Positions 19,603 to 33,810 of a stretch of 64,000 nucleotides of DNA are shown here, piece after piece. The stretch covers positions 927,899 to 991,898 of the forward strand of contig NC_051450.1 in assembly GCF_001649575.2 (NCBI RefSeq), in the 5' to 3' direction. This stretch comes from Kryptolebias marmoratus (taxonomy: Eukaryota; Chordata; Actinopteri; Cyprinodontiformes; Rivulidae). Under the pieces are notes generated by a model. That model saw nothing but the letters and a program-made list of their open reading frames with translations. It had not been told where the DNA came from and ran no database searches. Every line of letters starts with the position of its first letter. The stretch's first letter is position 1. The position numbers and the translations under genes are program-made.

Positions 19603-22600
19603 GTGAGAAGGGCTTGCTGTAGGCGTAAGGATACAGGCACAAAGTCGTTTTGACTGGTAATGTTGTTTTCAGGGTCAGGATTGAGGAATATAGAAACAAA
19701 TATCTGTGTTTGTGTATGAATGGGCCTTTTTTCTTTCTTTCCTTTCTGAAACCTGTACTGTGGTCAGATTTTCATCATCTACACTGTTTTTAACAAACAC
19801 TTACATAAAGTGTAGTTCAGTTTTGTTCAACTTTACAATATAGTTATTCAAGCAGAAATTATATTATATCATCATGCGACTTTTTGCTCTTGCAAATAAA
19901 CATAGAATTTTATGTAAAAAATTGTGTAATGCAAAACTGACATTAATGTAAAGGTTTATAAAAGTGGATGCATAAACCATTGGAAAATCTGAAGTTGAAC
20001 TTGCCTTAATCAGACTAGCTGATAGCTTGGCAAGCCAGTCAGAAAAAAATATTTTTTTTTCCAAAGAACTATCTACAAGAGCTAAGATAACAATTCTTTC
20101 TAGTTTTTCCACAGAGTCCTACTTCAGGTCTGAACTACTGCTTTAAGCTTACAAAATTTTCAGATTTTAGTTTTACTTGATTGAAAATATAACTGCCCTG
20201 ATTTTGCCAGTGCTCTGATGTAGCATTTTCTAAAATGTGCCACTGCATGTCTGACAGAGGCCCTGTTTACACATCAAGTATCTCCTGGAAATCTTAGAGA
20301 TTTTCCAATGTTGATTGGAAAAAACGTACACTTTTACACAGTAAAGCTGTGCCTGTTGAATCCGCTGTCATTTTCATGTCAGGTTACTAACAGGTACTGT
20401 GATTTTTGTATTTCCATGGCACACGCAGAAACTTTAGTCTCTCGAGGATCAAAGCAGTTTCATTCAAAATGGTGAATACATTTATGTTTGTTTGTACTGA
20501 CAGTGAGGCAGGTTGCTCCTGCACAGTAAAAAGGATAAGCAGCACAAACCCGCCATTATTACTGTTGATTACCTACTTACACAATCACAGAATAACTATT
20601 GACTGCAGCCATCCATAGCGGGCATGTGTGATTTCACACCAATGCTGGGTGTATCCAAAACCTTCCACTCTTTAGACCTGGGTTCAACAAGTTTTGGTGT
20701 CGTCAAATAAAAGGTTAAGCATGTACTGTTTAAAAAAGTTATTTTAAAAACATAAAGAGGGACTGCTTTGTATAGAAATAAAAGCGCTAGCTTAGTCTTA
20801 GACAGATGGAAAAATCTTAAGGCTGTTTCACAAGAGACCTCAGGCGGGACTTAGACACTTTCTGGCCACCTTGGTGGGATTTCTGAATAAACCAAAGCGA
20901 CAAGGGGGGCCAAAGCCAACAGACCCCTGCTGCTTATTTTGGCCTCAAAGCAAGGTAGTAACAGAACCAAAATGGTTGACATATGAAAAGATAGGCCGGC
21001 TTTGTGGTTGAATAATGTGACGAAGTGATGATGTATGATTTTGGTGACCACCCAGCCGTAGGATTTGAATGCCAAAACAACAAAATACAGATTAATTCCA
21101 ACTAGAGGAGAGCTCTTAAGTGTTTTTTTTTCTAACAAGTGTTCTTAACGATGGCAAACTGGGGCGACAGTGCTTCTTTCTTCTACAAAAAACCATAGAC
21201 TTTCAGGTGCATATGGAAGAAAAATTACAGTAGTTGTGGGTTTATTTGAAATATTTTGTTGAGCACAAACAGAATCGCTACACTAAGCTCATCTGCTGTG
21301 TTATGAGAAATGTTGTCCAAGAGATGTCCGCCACACAAATAAAGCATCAAGGAACACATAAAAGCAGCTGATTTTTATTCCATGCTTCTCTTGGTTCCAC
21401 CCTGCTCACTTCACTTTCCTTTTTCCTGTTTGTTCACTCCCATCTGTGCGGGACATGGGCAGATCCATCAGTGTTTTATGAATGATCAGAGGAACCCCAA
21501 AATACATATGGGTCTGTGTGCCTATTTTGCAGAACTGTTATGAAAGAGTCTTTACTTACCTATAGATGGTGGTGGTCTTCCACCAGTTCAGTGAAGCCGT
21601 TTCTGATTTTCTCAAGACAGTTTATTGGACACCTAGATGGGATGAACAAGTAGAAAAGCTTTCAGTTTCATTGTCAGAAATATACTATGATCATTAGTTT
21701 TGCAGTCTATCCCAAACAAAGAGTAAATGTAGTCAAAGCCACTTAAATTATATGCGGTCATGTGTAAACATACTCAATTTTCCTTCTTTTAATGCACCTT
21801 TAGAGCCTAATGAAACTGCTAAAGCAAGAACAGAGCTCTTGAGAATTTGAGTACCAGCACAAGTAGCCCTCTCCACACCCATCACAGATCCAGCTTCATG
21901 TTAGAATGACTAAAACTCCTCTTTATCCATCAAAAAGGACAGAACAATAGCCTCCCATCATGGTGAAGTGGATGTGAGTGATCATTACAGTCCTAATTAC
22001 CACTTCTACACATGACCTGCTTCATTTAAATCACCTTTTCAAAGAATAGACCCCTCCAGCTCATTGCAGGGGTGTTTCCAAAGGCTCTCAAAGGCCAAGT
22101 GTAACATCTGGCGGAAAGCAGAAGAGATGTCATCACCTATAGTGTTTGTTAGCAACAAAGAAAAAGGCTATGATTTTGGATTGAGAGTGAATCTGAAAAC
22201 TAATAGTTAGTAACAACATCAGTAAAGTAACATGATCGTGGTGGATTAATTTTGGTAAAATGCAGTATGATTGGGCTCTGAGCCAAAGAGCAGGGCTTCC
22301 ACGAGCCCTGTCTTTCGCTCTGTTTTCTCTATTCTGATAATGGGTGGGCACATATTTCCTAGAAGGCGCGTGGGAATGCATTATTTTAATAGCAGCTCCT
22401 CCCTCTTTCACAGATGACAAAACCTCCATATTCTGCTGGAGTGTATTCTTCAGCCAACCGCGGGAGGCTTCATTCACAACCACAAAGTGTTAATAATGTG
22501 CCAAACAATTATGTCACAGTCTTTGGCCTTCCGTGTGAGAAAGTTAGCCCTCCCTCCCCTGCTGTGTTACAGTATGCAAATTACGAAGACTAAAGTCTGA

Positions 22601-23380
22601 GAACTAGATCTTATGGAGTAGGGCCAGCCCACTTTTCTGAAGCAAAGCGAATGGCACTATAAGCGTTTTACTGGAGGGAGGTGTGAATTACAGCAGAGGT
22701 CCATGGGAAATGAATTTGAAAAGAAAAGAAGCCACAATTTTGTTATATTGGGTAGGGGTTTGTTACTACACAAATGTCTACAGCTACAGAGTGCAATCTA
22801 TGTTAGCATTGTAGCTATATATTTTTTTACCTTGTGCATTTGTGTGTGCTGGCTCCTTAAAAAGATCAACAAAAGAACTGCACTGAAATATTTTGTGTGA
22901 AAGAAAAAAACACCACAGATCCCAACAATTTTAGTTTTTTTTAGATATGCTTTTCACACTGTTGACTACACTTCTGTCATTGTTTAATTGCAAAAATTAG
23001 TTGGGGTTTCTGGTGTAGTGGTTTACCCAAAAGTTTCATGTCTGGCATGTCTGACCTGTGAGTTGCCTCAGGGGTGTATACTTAGTCCATTTTTAAAATA
23101 CTGTGTATGCTTTCTTTGGGCTTTGATACAGTTGTGTGTTTATATATTGCTTCATTGGAGATTTTCAAAATATTAGTATCCTTCACAGCTACTTTGTGTT
23201 GGTTCATTATTCCTCTTTATACCAAGACTTTATTTCTAGTTTACAGTTAGTTCAAACCTCAACTGCAAGATTTCTCCCCAACACCCTGTATGGCTCCTGT
23301 ATCAAACCCTGGTTTTTATGTTTTACCAATGGCATTCTAAAAGTTCAAGATTCAATTCAAGCTCCTTCTTTTTAAAGTGA
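17620..23380. other. Long intergenic region, no gene recognised
   Basis: Contains a (TG)n microsatellite (19559-19597) and otherwise unique-looking AT-rich DNA. Complex, non-repetitive stretches such as 18960-19130 and 22500-22640 could be conserved non-coding elements of klf6 or another gene; this needs alignment. No coding signal. Confidence 0.45.
19559..19597. repeat. (TG)n microsatellite
   Basis: About 19 uninterrupted TG units. Confidence 0.98.
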
Positions 23381-23389
23381 TAAACAGTC

Positions 23390-23935
23390 AACATACTTGC
23401 CAACCGTCCCGCATTGGGCGGGACAGTCCCACATTTAGCCCCCCCTGTCCCTTGTCCAGCATCACCCTTTGCGGGACAGCCAAAAGTCCCGCATTTGGCC
23501 CTCACACGCCACACTTTGTTTTTCTCATGTGCAAACACACGCACACAGCCTTTTTGTCACTTTAACGCTATATTTAACAAGTTTTCAGATCCCTCTAGCA
23601 TTTTTTTAAAGCGACTAGCGACAAATCTAGTGACTTTGGCTGCTAAATGTGAGCAACCACTCATTCTGCAGCGTGCTGTAAGCCCCGCCCACTTCCCCAA
23701 GCACTGACAGCTGTCAATCTCACAGCAGAGAGGAGACCCGCTCCACTCTGTGTCCAGCGCGATTGTTTTTGTGTGAGTCGTGTTGTCATCTGATGACAGA
23801 GAGACAAAACTGAAGAGGCAGAAAGATAAGGATGTAGACATGGAAGAAAGATTTTCAAAGTGGTTGAAAGACAGCAGGAAGATCTGTCTGAGCATCAAGA
23901 GGAAGCCTGGAAATGTTCAGGTTAGCTAAAGCTAC
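23390..23935. repeat. Probable remnant of a DNA transposon
   Basis: Opens with ACTTGCCAACCGTCCCGCA and repeated GGGACAGTCCC / AAAGTCCCGCATTTGGCCC phrases, which I associate with a dispersed fish repeat. Toward 23840 a short open stretch (MEERFSKWLKDSRKICL) ends at a CAG/GTTAGC donor-like site (about 23921), as if it were a first exon of an element protein. Family not determined. Confidence 0.35.
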
Positions 23936-26900
23936 TAATACTAATAAATAACAAGTTACAGTTGTTTACTGATCAATATTTACAATATAACAGCTGAGAG
24001 GATGGAGCAAAAGATCAAAACTTGAGAGCCCTGATGTTTGGAGTCAACCCCATTAAAAATGACAACCACAGTTAAGTGCAAACAAAAAAGGTATATAACT
24101 CAAGCTCTTTACAAATATTGAGCTAAAATTCAGTGTTTCTCATGATAAAATGATTTTAGTTTAAAACTCTGACAGGAAAGGCTTTCTTTTATTATCTTAA
24201 TTAATGTTTTACTTTTTTGTATTTCACTGTATTTACCAAATATGCATTTATGTATTTTATTGGTTTAGTATTTTTTGTAAAGCATTTTGTAACCCAGGAT
24301 TAAAAAGCTGAAATCTAAATAAATTAACTTGCTGGAGTTTATGTAAGACTTTCAGAGCTAATATGGCCTAGTTTTAAGTTTAATTAAAACTTCCATACTA
24401 AGTGGTTTAATATTTAATCCTTGTGGTTAAAAACAAAATCAATTTATTTATAAAATACCTTGTCTTTGCTGTTTTAAAACCTCCCATTTTCCAGATATCA
24501 CAAAAAATCCCAGAAAATCAGCATGAAAATAACTAAGGCAAAAGGTGTGAAAATCCGGCATAACCGCTGCATCATGTATGCCCCCTGTGTCGGCTTTCTT
24601 CCAGGCTGACTGCGGTACTTAAAGGCTTCGTGCTCCCCATAGAGAAGCTCTGATGCTGCTCCAGGGTTATGAAACCTTTTAACATTCCTAGCTGTCATCT
24701 CTAAAGCATTTCACATTGGCATGCGGAAGAGGCCATCCGCAGCCGGAGCCCTTTAGATTTTACTTCATGACCCTTTGGCCTAATGAATTAGCTGTATAAA
24801 CAAAATCACTTTCATAATTGGAGGACAGATGTTTTCTTTAACAGGGAGCAGCAAATAATGTGTGAAATATGGTTGATGTGTCATCTGAAAATACAAAGTG
24901 GATGCTCCTTCTCTCTGATCATATTCTCTCTTTTTATAGTTTTATTGTGAGGACTATTTGTAACCCACAGTATAAAGCTAATGTATATGTTAAATCACAT
25001 AAACAGCGATTTAATGCTACTGCATGAAGTGGGGGTTTTATAAAGTGTAATAAGTGTTTCATACATCATAATAAATATTAAGTTTTGACTGTTTCACCTT
25101 GCACATGCTTTGTATAGTTTTAATTTTCTCTTTCTTTGTAAAATCCTAACATTGCTCCTGTATTCCTTTAATTTTTTTTTCAGTTGAAAATTAATTAGTG
25201 TGACCAAAAATTAATTAGGGTCTAGTGCAAAGAATGCTGGTGTGTGTCGTAAAAATTACTTCCTGAGATACAGGTGGAGAGAAGAGGATTACATAGACGT
25301 TCTGGTCTGTTCATATAGCCTTAGGTTTTAATTAGAAAAAATAAAGTGAAATGTACATATAAAACATGTTAAACCTACTGATTGACTTAATGTAGCCACA
25401 TTTACATATTATTAAAAAAATGTGATGATTTGACAAGCTAATTCCTCTAATGCTATCGATGATTTCAGGATGTATCTGTGTAGCTGCTTATTGTTTGGTT
25501 TTGACATTAAGTCAATCCTATTGCAGCGACTGTTGGTTAACGAGACAAGTAGTGTGACAAATTCTACTTTGAAAGTCAACAATTACTCAGTATTTTAGAG
25601 TTCCTTACTGTTGTCCTGCGAAATGAATGGTTGATGTCACATTGCCTTTCACATTGATATGTTAGCTTGGCATTGACCCATTAAGGACAAACATTAGGAT
25701 GCCTCTTTCTAACTGAAGAAAAGATATGTGGTACATTAAAAATATGAATGTGTTTTTTTATGCCATGCTTTCTTCACCAGCTAGCTTACCTGCTCTGTTT
25801 CTAAACATGACTTTTGTTAGGTTATGATGTGTTACATTTACCTTAGAAGTTGGTATTTAAATCTGGAAATTATGTCACATTTAACCTAACTGTGTTCCAG
25901 TTGCAATTTGGGAAAACCAGTAGGATTTATTAAAAGTTGTGCTTACTGGTATCTATTATTAGTAATACATTTGTGATCAGTGTGTGTCTCTATGTTCTGT
26001 TCATTCAATCACTGTAACAATCTGTTTCATAATAAAAATAATATAGCTCTATGTATGTGACTTATTTAATCTTATTTAAGATACAAACTGACAGAAGTGA
26101 AAATAAAGTTTTTTTTTACAGCTATCACCACTTTTCATATGTGAGGCAGCCATATTGGATTTAGAGGTGGAGTTGGTAAAGAATCTCTGACTTTCTGAGT
26201 CAGAATTCTGACTTCACAAGGTGTTCCAGTTCATTTTTCCAACTTGTGTGGAAAATTCAAACTTGGAATTCCCACTATAAGCTGCATGTGATGAGTTAAA
26301 AATGCTAAGCTAATGTTAGCTGCTGCTAGTAGCTTTTGTTAAATTCACCTGTCTATCCTATGTATTGCCACTGGGGCTGTCAAAGTCAACACAGTAATGT
26401 AGATTTACCTTTATTAGCAATATAAATCTGAAGATTTATATGATGGTAATGTGGGGTTCAGTCTTACCACCTGTAAAATGTGGACTAGTACAGTTGGGGA
26501 TTGAGCAAGTGATAATGCAATTGACGGAAATTTGCTCGATCTTCAATGGGCACTCAGAAAGCACTGATACTGTGCTTATACAATGTCACTTTGTATTCTT
26601 AAAAAAGAAAAAGAAAAAAAAGTGTTGTAACAACTTATAATCCTTATCGCTCCATTTTAGTTACTGATTACTTCAAAAAGCATGTATTCTTTGGTGAAGC
26701 TTTGCTTTACTGTATGTGGTGTTCCACTATATACTGTCAGTTTCACGTCTGAATGATCTTGTAAGGAGTTGTATAAAAAAACATTGTAGGCTGCAGAGAA
26801 AGTGCTCATGAATGTAGCCATTGTGTAGTGTTGCAAAACATTTTATCAGTGGAAGCACATAAAGTGCTGTGCTGTCCTCAGTGCTGACACATTTAGACAC

Positions 26901-29900
26901 AACTCACAATCTGTCTTTTTTTGCTGCTTTTCAAGGCAACATCTTCAAACAAAGCAGCTCTGCAGTATGTTATTTTAGACTTAGACTTGGGGATTTTGTC
27001 TTTTTTGTTTTTGTGTTTGTGTTTCACGATCTTAATGAATTTCACTTTATGATTCTATTTTTAATTAATCTTATACTTGTTTGTAGCTTTTGTTCATGAT
27101 CAGATTCTTCACTTAAAATGTGCCATTGACAAAAACCCTGAGACAATACTCAAGCACTAGTTTATTTAAACAAAAACACAAACCAAAGAGCTTTGATGAA
27201 GTAGTGAATCTAAAGAGCCAATCAAAGACATAACAAGACTGTCGTGAAGGAAGCAAAACTAATAAAAACTAAGCTCTGACAAGGAAATACTTTAAACCAG
27301 TTACTACATAAACACTTAGGTCCTTTTCATACTGGATTAAGATTCTGATATAATCTAAATGACTCATTAGAACATGCCTGAATCACTGCAAATTTGGGAA
27401 AAAATAAAACTCCCTCAATGTGAATGTAATTGTGATGCTGCTACAATCTTAGTACTCACTAAATAGGTTCTTATTTGGTATTTTCTGCAGCTATGAGATG
27501 CTCTAGCATATATAATAGCAACAAATGTCTCGCCCCGCCTTGGCACCACTCTCTCAGATGCACCTATAGGTAGGGGATCATGCAACGCTAGCATGATGCT
27601 TATGCCTAGGAATGACTGACCAGTCCTGCTTCAAATTCTTGTCAACCAAGCTACACACGTGTGCACGAGCCCCCATCATGGATACCCTGCCACCACACTT
27701 TCCCATGTTCCACCCAGGACCCTGATATGCTGCCACCACAATGATAAGCCTCACTCTATAACAAGCTCACTGCCTTTTTAATAGATGCCTGACAACCTCA
27801 TAAAAACGTAGCAAAGACCATCCACAGTTTGGTAATGTAGACTTAATGAGAGCAGAAAGTGAGATCAATAGAAACAACCCAGACAAAGTAAAAATATACC
27901 ATTAGAATCCAGAACATGAAACCAAAGCAAAACCTAACTAGAATCATACATTGAAAATAATTAAAATAGAGCAACAATACAAAATAACTCAATAATAACC
28001 TCAAACCCCAAGGTCATGACAGATGGACTTGACTCAAATTTGTGATCACAGACAAGAGAGAAAAGCAGGAATACAGTTGTGTGATATGAGTAAGTACTCA
28101 AAGGTCTTTTAATTAGTTATTTTCAGTTTCGGATATTGTGGAAAAAAAATCTAATCCTATGGATTTCAGTGTAAATATTGCACTAGATTTGTCCAATACT
28201 TTTACTTTGATTTAGAGCAACATTTTCATTTGCTCCCATTTCAACTGAATAAAATATATCTTCAGTTGTGAATAATGCTACTTTCTCACATCCATCAGGA
28301 TAAGTAATGTTCAAACAGAAGTATTTCACAAAAGTTTGAAAAGACTCATTTCCTGTAAGTATTCATAATACCTGTTGCGTTGTCCCTTACATTTACATGT
28401 GAATGGAAGAATAGGTTGAAAAACCTAGAAGAGCTGATTTTCTGGATTTCTGAGACACATGAAGTGGAGGGCTATGAATTCCAAGTTTTTCAGCCAATAT
28501 AATGTGACTTCATCTTTTCACACAATAATTGCAATTTTAGCAAAGCAGAATGCATGCCGTGCATGGGTTCAAAGTAGAAATACTCACAAAGTGTGAAATT
28601 AAAATACATCTTGTCACGAGGCTATCGCAATCTCTGCTGCTTTCTTTCTTCTTCTCTCTGCCAAGCATGGCTCACAGTCAGGAGGCAGTTGTCATGGTGA
28701 TTAATGCAAATGCACTCTGTTAACCTGTACAAGAGAGGACTTTTCAAAGCTTCTCAGACCTTGGCTTCAAATAATAAGTGTCTCTGCTCACTACCTACAG
28801 TACACAATGGCAGTGGAAATTGAAAATCATACCAGCTTTTATGAAGCTTGACATCTCGTTTAGCTGTTGTAAATGAAATCCCTGAACTTCAGATTGCAGA
28901 TTGGTAGAGCGGCTTGATGAAAACACTTTGTAACCACTGTAAAAACTGTGGGCTTAAATTGCAAGAAGTGACAATGCAGTTATTTTGGTAGGGGCACTGA
29001 TGCTTACATGAAGAAACGCAGCAGAGAATTGTTAAGAATGACAGCCACAACAGTGCCATAACAACTGGAGTCATTAGTGTATGTAAACCAGCAAAATGTT
29101 GCATGTAGCTCTAAAAGCAATGTGACCTACCAAGAATGCCGTAATGAGAGTGGGAAAGGGCAGAGACAAAAACATTGTTACACCAGGGACCATTAAATGG
29201 GAATGTGTGCTCGCCTGTCCTCACTTCTTCTTGACCACTCGACCCCTGGCTCCAGTGGCTAACTGTGTATTTTGGTCCATCCCCCTGAGTACACTTCTGC
29301 TGCCTGCTGGACTGACACAAGCCAGAGACTTCGAGACTGAATCTAATTACAGAGACAATTATGATTGTGACCCGGATTCGTATTCAAATGGACTCATTTA
29401 CCTTGTGTCCTGGAGATACATCTGCTGAGGACTGAACCCGGAGACTCGTCTGCCACTCTGTACTCTGTCTCTCAATTATAGCAGTCACAATCATGCTGGC
29501 ACAGATGATGCAGAGTTTCCATTGATGCTTATTTATCAGCTGAGTGGTTCATGGCTTTCCTTTTTTCATTAGTTCAAACTGATCCATACAATCTACTTAC
29601 AAGTTCCCTATCAGGCCTGAATGATAATTCAATATGATAATTTCTTTGCTGTCAGGAGAATGATCTTGTGATGCTATCTCATTGAATTCAAATCCTTGTA
29701 AAACCGTTTATACTGCTGGGAGTGTTAAGAGGATCTAGTTTTGTAAGCCTGGACATGTTAATGTAAAAGAAGGCATTTTCAGTTTTATTTCTGACTGACA
29801 ATTTTAAACCAGTTAGGGCAAAACAATTATGAATACTTTAAAATTTGAAAAAATAGTCAAATTGCAGCTACTGCCTGAAAATTCAACAACTGTTAACTTC

Positions 29901-30439
29901 TATAATGATTCTTGCCTTTTTGGAGGGAGCAAAAGGTAACAGAATACACAACAGCACTCTTCATCAGACAGGCAGACCGAAATGCAGACTTGAAGTTGAG
30001 CCTCAAACAAACAGTTGTGCTTAAACTTAAGTCCTATTGAAAAAAAATTTGATCAATGAGTAGCAGAAACTTTTGGCAGCTGATTCTGATGTGATTTTTG
30101 TATATCTCTACAGTGTTTTGTGTAAGATATACGACAAATTAAAGAAACTCTTCACTTCCAGGTTTGAAGATAAAATTCCTACCTCAAAAACAATGGGAGT
30201 TAATGAGAAATTGGGTTTGTGCTCTCTCCATTCTCTGATAATTTAAGAGAAAATCCCAAGTTCTATGAAAGTTTGAAAAACATAATTTTATCCCATTGTT
30301 GTTTGTAAGAAAGGTTTGGGGTTTTTTTCTTGTCAGTTTTGTCAGCAGTGTAAATAGATTCCACAAGTCACCTGATCTAGCTAAGATGTGTTGATGTAAT
30401 TTTTGTATGAGTTTTTTTTAAACTGCAAGCAAACCATAA
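23936..30439. other. Long intergenic region, no gene recognised
   Basis: No coding exon, RNA gene or complete element seen. Sequence 26130-26340 resembles a dispersed MITE-like repeat (TCTGAGTCAGAATTCTGACTTC). Stretches 24530-24790 and 28600-29000 are complex and non-repetitive and might be regulatory. The ORF at 29144-29428 has no recognisable domain. Confidence 0.45.
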
Positions 30440-30769
30440 ATCATGGTAAATGAACTGTACTTATTTAGCACCTTTCTAGCCAAGCATGCTATTCAAATCA
30501 CTTTACAACACAAGCTGCACTCATTTACCCATCCACACACACATTCATTTAGCTCTCTACTACATCTCTGCAAAGCTCATCTGAATAAATCATTCTATAG
30601 AGAATGATCAGTGCTTTAGATTGTATTCATACACCAATAGGGCACATCAGAGGCAGTGAGGGGTTCAGTGTCTTGTCCAGGGGCACTTCGATATGTGACT
30701 GCTGCCAGGAATCGAATTTCCGACTCTCTTGTTGGAGGATGCTCTAACCACTGATCCACAGCCGCCTCT
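30440..30769 (-). mobile_element. tRNA-derived SINE
   Basis: Read on the minus strand it begins with a tRNA-like head: A box TGGATCAGTGGTTAGAGC (30758-30741) and B box GGAAATTCGATTCC (30721-30708), spaced as in a tRNA. The body follows with CCCCTGGACAAGACACTGAACCCC and TGAATGTGTGTGTGGATGGG, and the tail with AAGTACAGTTCATTTACCAT. This is a very common fish SINE; RNA polymerase III would transcribe a live copy from the internal boxes. Confidence 0.85.
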
Positions 30770-33189
30770 AATGGCAGAAAAGGAAATAATACAAACCAAA
30801 AAACAAAGACTTCTCAAATAGTAACAATGGTGCTTTAATGCTATGAGTAAATAAGAATTACTCTAGTATCTGCTGAACCACTTTCAGCTTTGAATACAGA
30901 CACATTCGTCTGTAACTCATTATGCTAAGCTACTGCATATTCATCTTTTTTCATTTCATGTATGCAATTTTTGTATTGATTGGGTTAAAGTCTAGACTTA
31001 GTGGTGGTCAGTCTGTGTGTGAAAATGCTGTCTTATCCTCCCTGAACTACATGTCTACAATGTGGCTCAGATGAATCCTGGTATAAAGAAAAAATCTGTT
31101 TTTGTCAGACCAGATGTAAGTAGGGTGTTGCACTCCTTCAGAACTGGATAAAAGTAGCAATTTGCTGTGAAACAGTGTCCTACAGCCATTGAAAAGCGAC
31201 CAATACCTGCGTCCAAATGGCAGGCAAAGATGGCATAGGGTTCTGTAATAATTAGAACACAATACAACCATCCTGCGTTCATCTGGTCTTTCTTGAGTGA
31301 CCAGAACCTTCATGATGTGTGTGGGTGCCTTCAAGAACCCATTAGTCCTAATATAGGGTCACTCTGACATCTAATGTGTCTACAACTAATCTTCTGAGTC
31401 TGCTGACCACTGTTTTAACAACTTTTGGATGGTCCAGCAACTGCTTGACAACACTTTTGCTCCACTTGTAATGTCGTTACTTATATCCCTTGGTGCTCAT
31501 TCTAGATGTGCCAGCTCCTTTCAAATTAAACCATTTACATACCCATCATTGGTCGGCATGTGGACCAAATTACCTCTGAATTGGATCATTCGCTCTAAAT
31601 GGGTAACATGTTCTTTTTTTTCTTTTTTGTCAGTGAATATAAAACTATAGTATGAATTAGTCACATACACAAGCTGAAAAGGCAAACATTGTCATGTCAG
31701 ACTTTTGTGTTAGAGAAAATTACCATTCCTTGAGGCCAAGATGTACACATGTACAAATGTCTACATTAGGTAGGTTTAAAACTCCTAAAAGTAATACCAG
31801 AAAATATTAGTTTGTAAATATCTGGAGCAGTGTAGATGGGGCCTCAGAAATTACTAGACATCAATTTACATTTGTAGGTTAAAACATCTTTATGTTTCTG
31901 CAGCTTAAACACGACACAAAATAAATAATAAAGAAAAACACTAATCTGGTTTGTTGTGTGCAACATTCTTAGATCTTCCTTGTCTTCTGTTAATTCTAAC
32001 ATGGTAATTAGGTGTAGAATCTAATTATTTTGGCAGTTCATTTAAGGAAATATGCATTATTTAAGAGGGAAGGGAGGGGTGGGTCTTAAGAGGGGGATTA
32101 AAATTAAACTGGCAACGTAACAAAAGCCCTGTAATACCGTTTCTGATGACGTGAGTAATGGCGATGATTGTAATGAGAATGGAAGTGTGTAAGTGAAGCA
32201 GATATCATCAATGATGATGGGTCAGGTGATGATGATGATGATGATGATGATGATGACACTGTGTTGGCAAGTACTGTTATGATTTTCCTGAGTCAAAAAC
32301 ATGAAGGAGGGTCACTGACCTCAGATTTCCCTCCTATTCCCCTTACAAGCCAAATCCTAATAGAGTCCATTACCAGAAGGAGAGGGAGAGAAAGCCCTGA
32401 TGCTGAAGTAAAGTCTGCATATGTGATGACTTGAAGTCTGGCAGGCTGAATGAACCAAGCTCAGAGCCCTGATAATCTCCTCTTTTCTTATTATTTCCCC
32501 TCATTTAACTCACTGTGTGCCTTCTTCACAGTCCATTTTCGTTGTGTGTGTAAGTGTGTGTGTGTGAGAGAGATAGAGATTTAGCCGAACTCTCTCACTC
32601 CTGTAAGCATGTCTGTTGTTTCACAGCAATTTTGGATATGATTTATTTTACAATCCACAATTGGAAGGCCTTCCGCTTGAAAGGGAATGATAAAATAGTA
32701 ATCCCGTTGCAATTATGTAGTTAGAGATAGTCACATTCATTGGGATCCACTGATACAACTGACATGAACCTAACAACGCGTTGGACTTATTCTGACTGAC
32801 ATGCCTCACAATTACTGGTTCCGTAAAGTACATGAAACTTAACAGAATACAGACTACAAACTGTGTAAAGGTAAATTATTTTCCATTGGTGCCCAGATTT
32901 GTTGTGCTGCCAAATAAGTGGGCTCTCCTATTGCTTCTATAATTATAGTTGCCATAGAATTTTTAGTATCTAATGTTGTTACCAAGTGTTGGGTGAAAGA
33001 CTCAAAGCTTTTGCTGAAGTAAAGACAGGAATGAACATTAAAACACATTTAAATATCAAAGCAGTATGAAGTCGTATATGCAAACTTTAAACTGAATGCG
33101 CATGAATGGATTGGCAACAAAACACACGCTACATATTAGCTTGAGTATGCAAAAATATACTTCAAGAATTAACAACTAAATATCGCCTG
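30770..33189. other. Intergenic; microsatellite, possibly decayed element
   Basis: No gene recognised. Region 31040-31600 has several short minus-strand frames and could be an old element, but I cannot name it. A (GAT)n run lies at 32226-32256. Confidence 0.4.
32226..32256. repeat. (GAT)n microsatellite
   Basis: Ten uninterrupted GAT units. Confidence 0.97.
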
Positions 33190-33810
33190 TCATTGAATGG
33201 TGGGTGGGAATGTCTGTGTTTGTTAACTAAATATCTCATGAACCACTAAATTGGATGAATAAACTCAGAAAGTAATTTTTGGATATATATTTACAACTTG
33301 ATTGACTTTTGGAATCAATCCAATTCAAGATGACCACCACAGCTAACTGACCTTAGCCAACACAAAAATGAATATAACCCAGTCCATTTTATAGATTCTG
33401 AGCTAAAAATTAAGCATGGTTGTGGTAAGAGACTCATCCCCAGTTTATACTTTGAGCGGCTAACAAATTGCACAAGGTCTTTACTTTAAATGCTAACCAT
33501 TAAGTCATAGCCTCTCACTGTCTGTTATCTCATGGATGGATTTTAATGAAACCTAACTTTTGGGGTTACTCACAATTCAAGTTGGCTGAACTGCTGAAGC
33601 CAACCCTGTTTGTCTGTTAGCAAAATATCTAATTTTAAAGAAATTCTCAGAATCATTGGATGCACATTTACAACTGATTGCCTTTTGGAATGAACACAAC
33701 TCAAGATGGCTGCCACAGCTAATCAACTTTAGCCAACACAAACTGTCTATAACTTAGTCAGTTATATGAGTAAGATTTAGCATGGATTGTGAAATCTTTT
33801 GATATTGTGG
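33190..33810. repeat. Dispersed repeat, two tandem diverged units
   Basis: Same family as 14320-14860. Two units carry TTAACTAAATATCTCATG or TTAGCAAAATATCTAA, followed by CAACTTGATTGACTTTTGGAAT or CAACTGATTGCCTTTTGGAAT, then CAAGATGACCACCACAGCTAA or CAAGATGGCTGCCACAGCTAA. The family seems to occur as dimers. Confidence 0.6.

Noticed and set aside
29144..29428. 94-codon plus-strand frame
   Set aside because: No recognisable domain, no splice context and overlapping minus-strand frame; likely chance.
31047..31334. 95-codon minus-strand frame as a gene
   Set aside because: No motif recognised, no clean splice borders; possibly an old mobile element but too weak to name.
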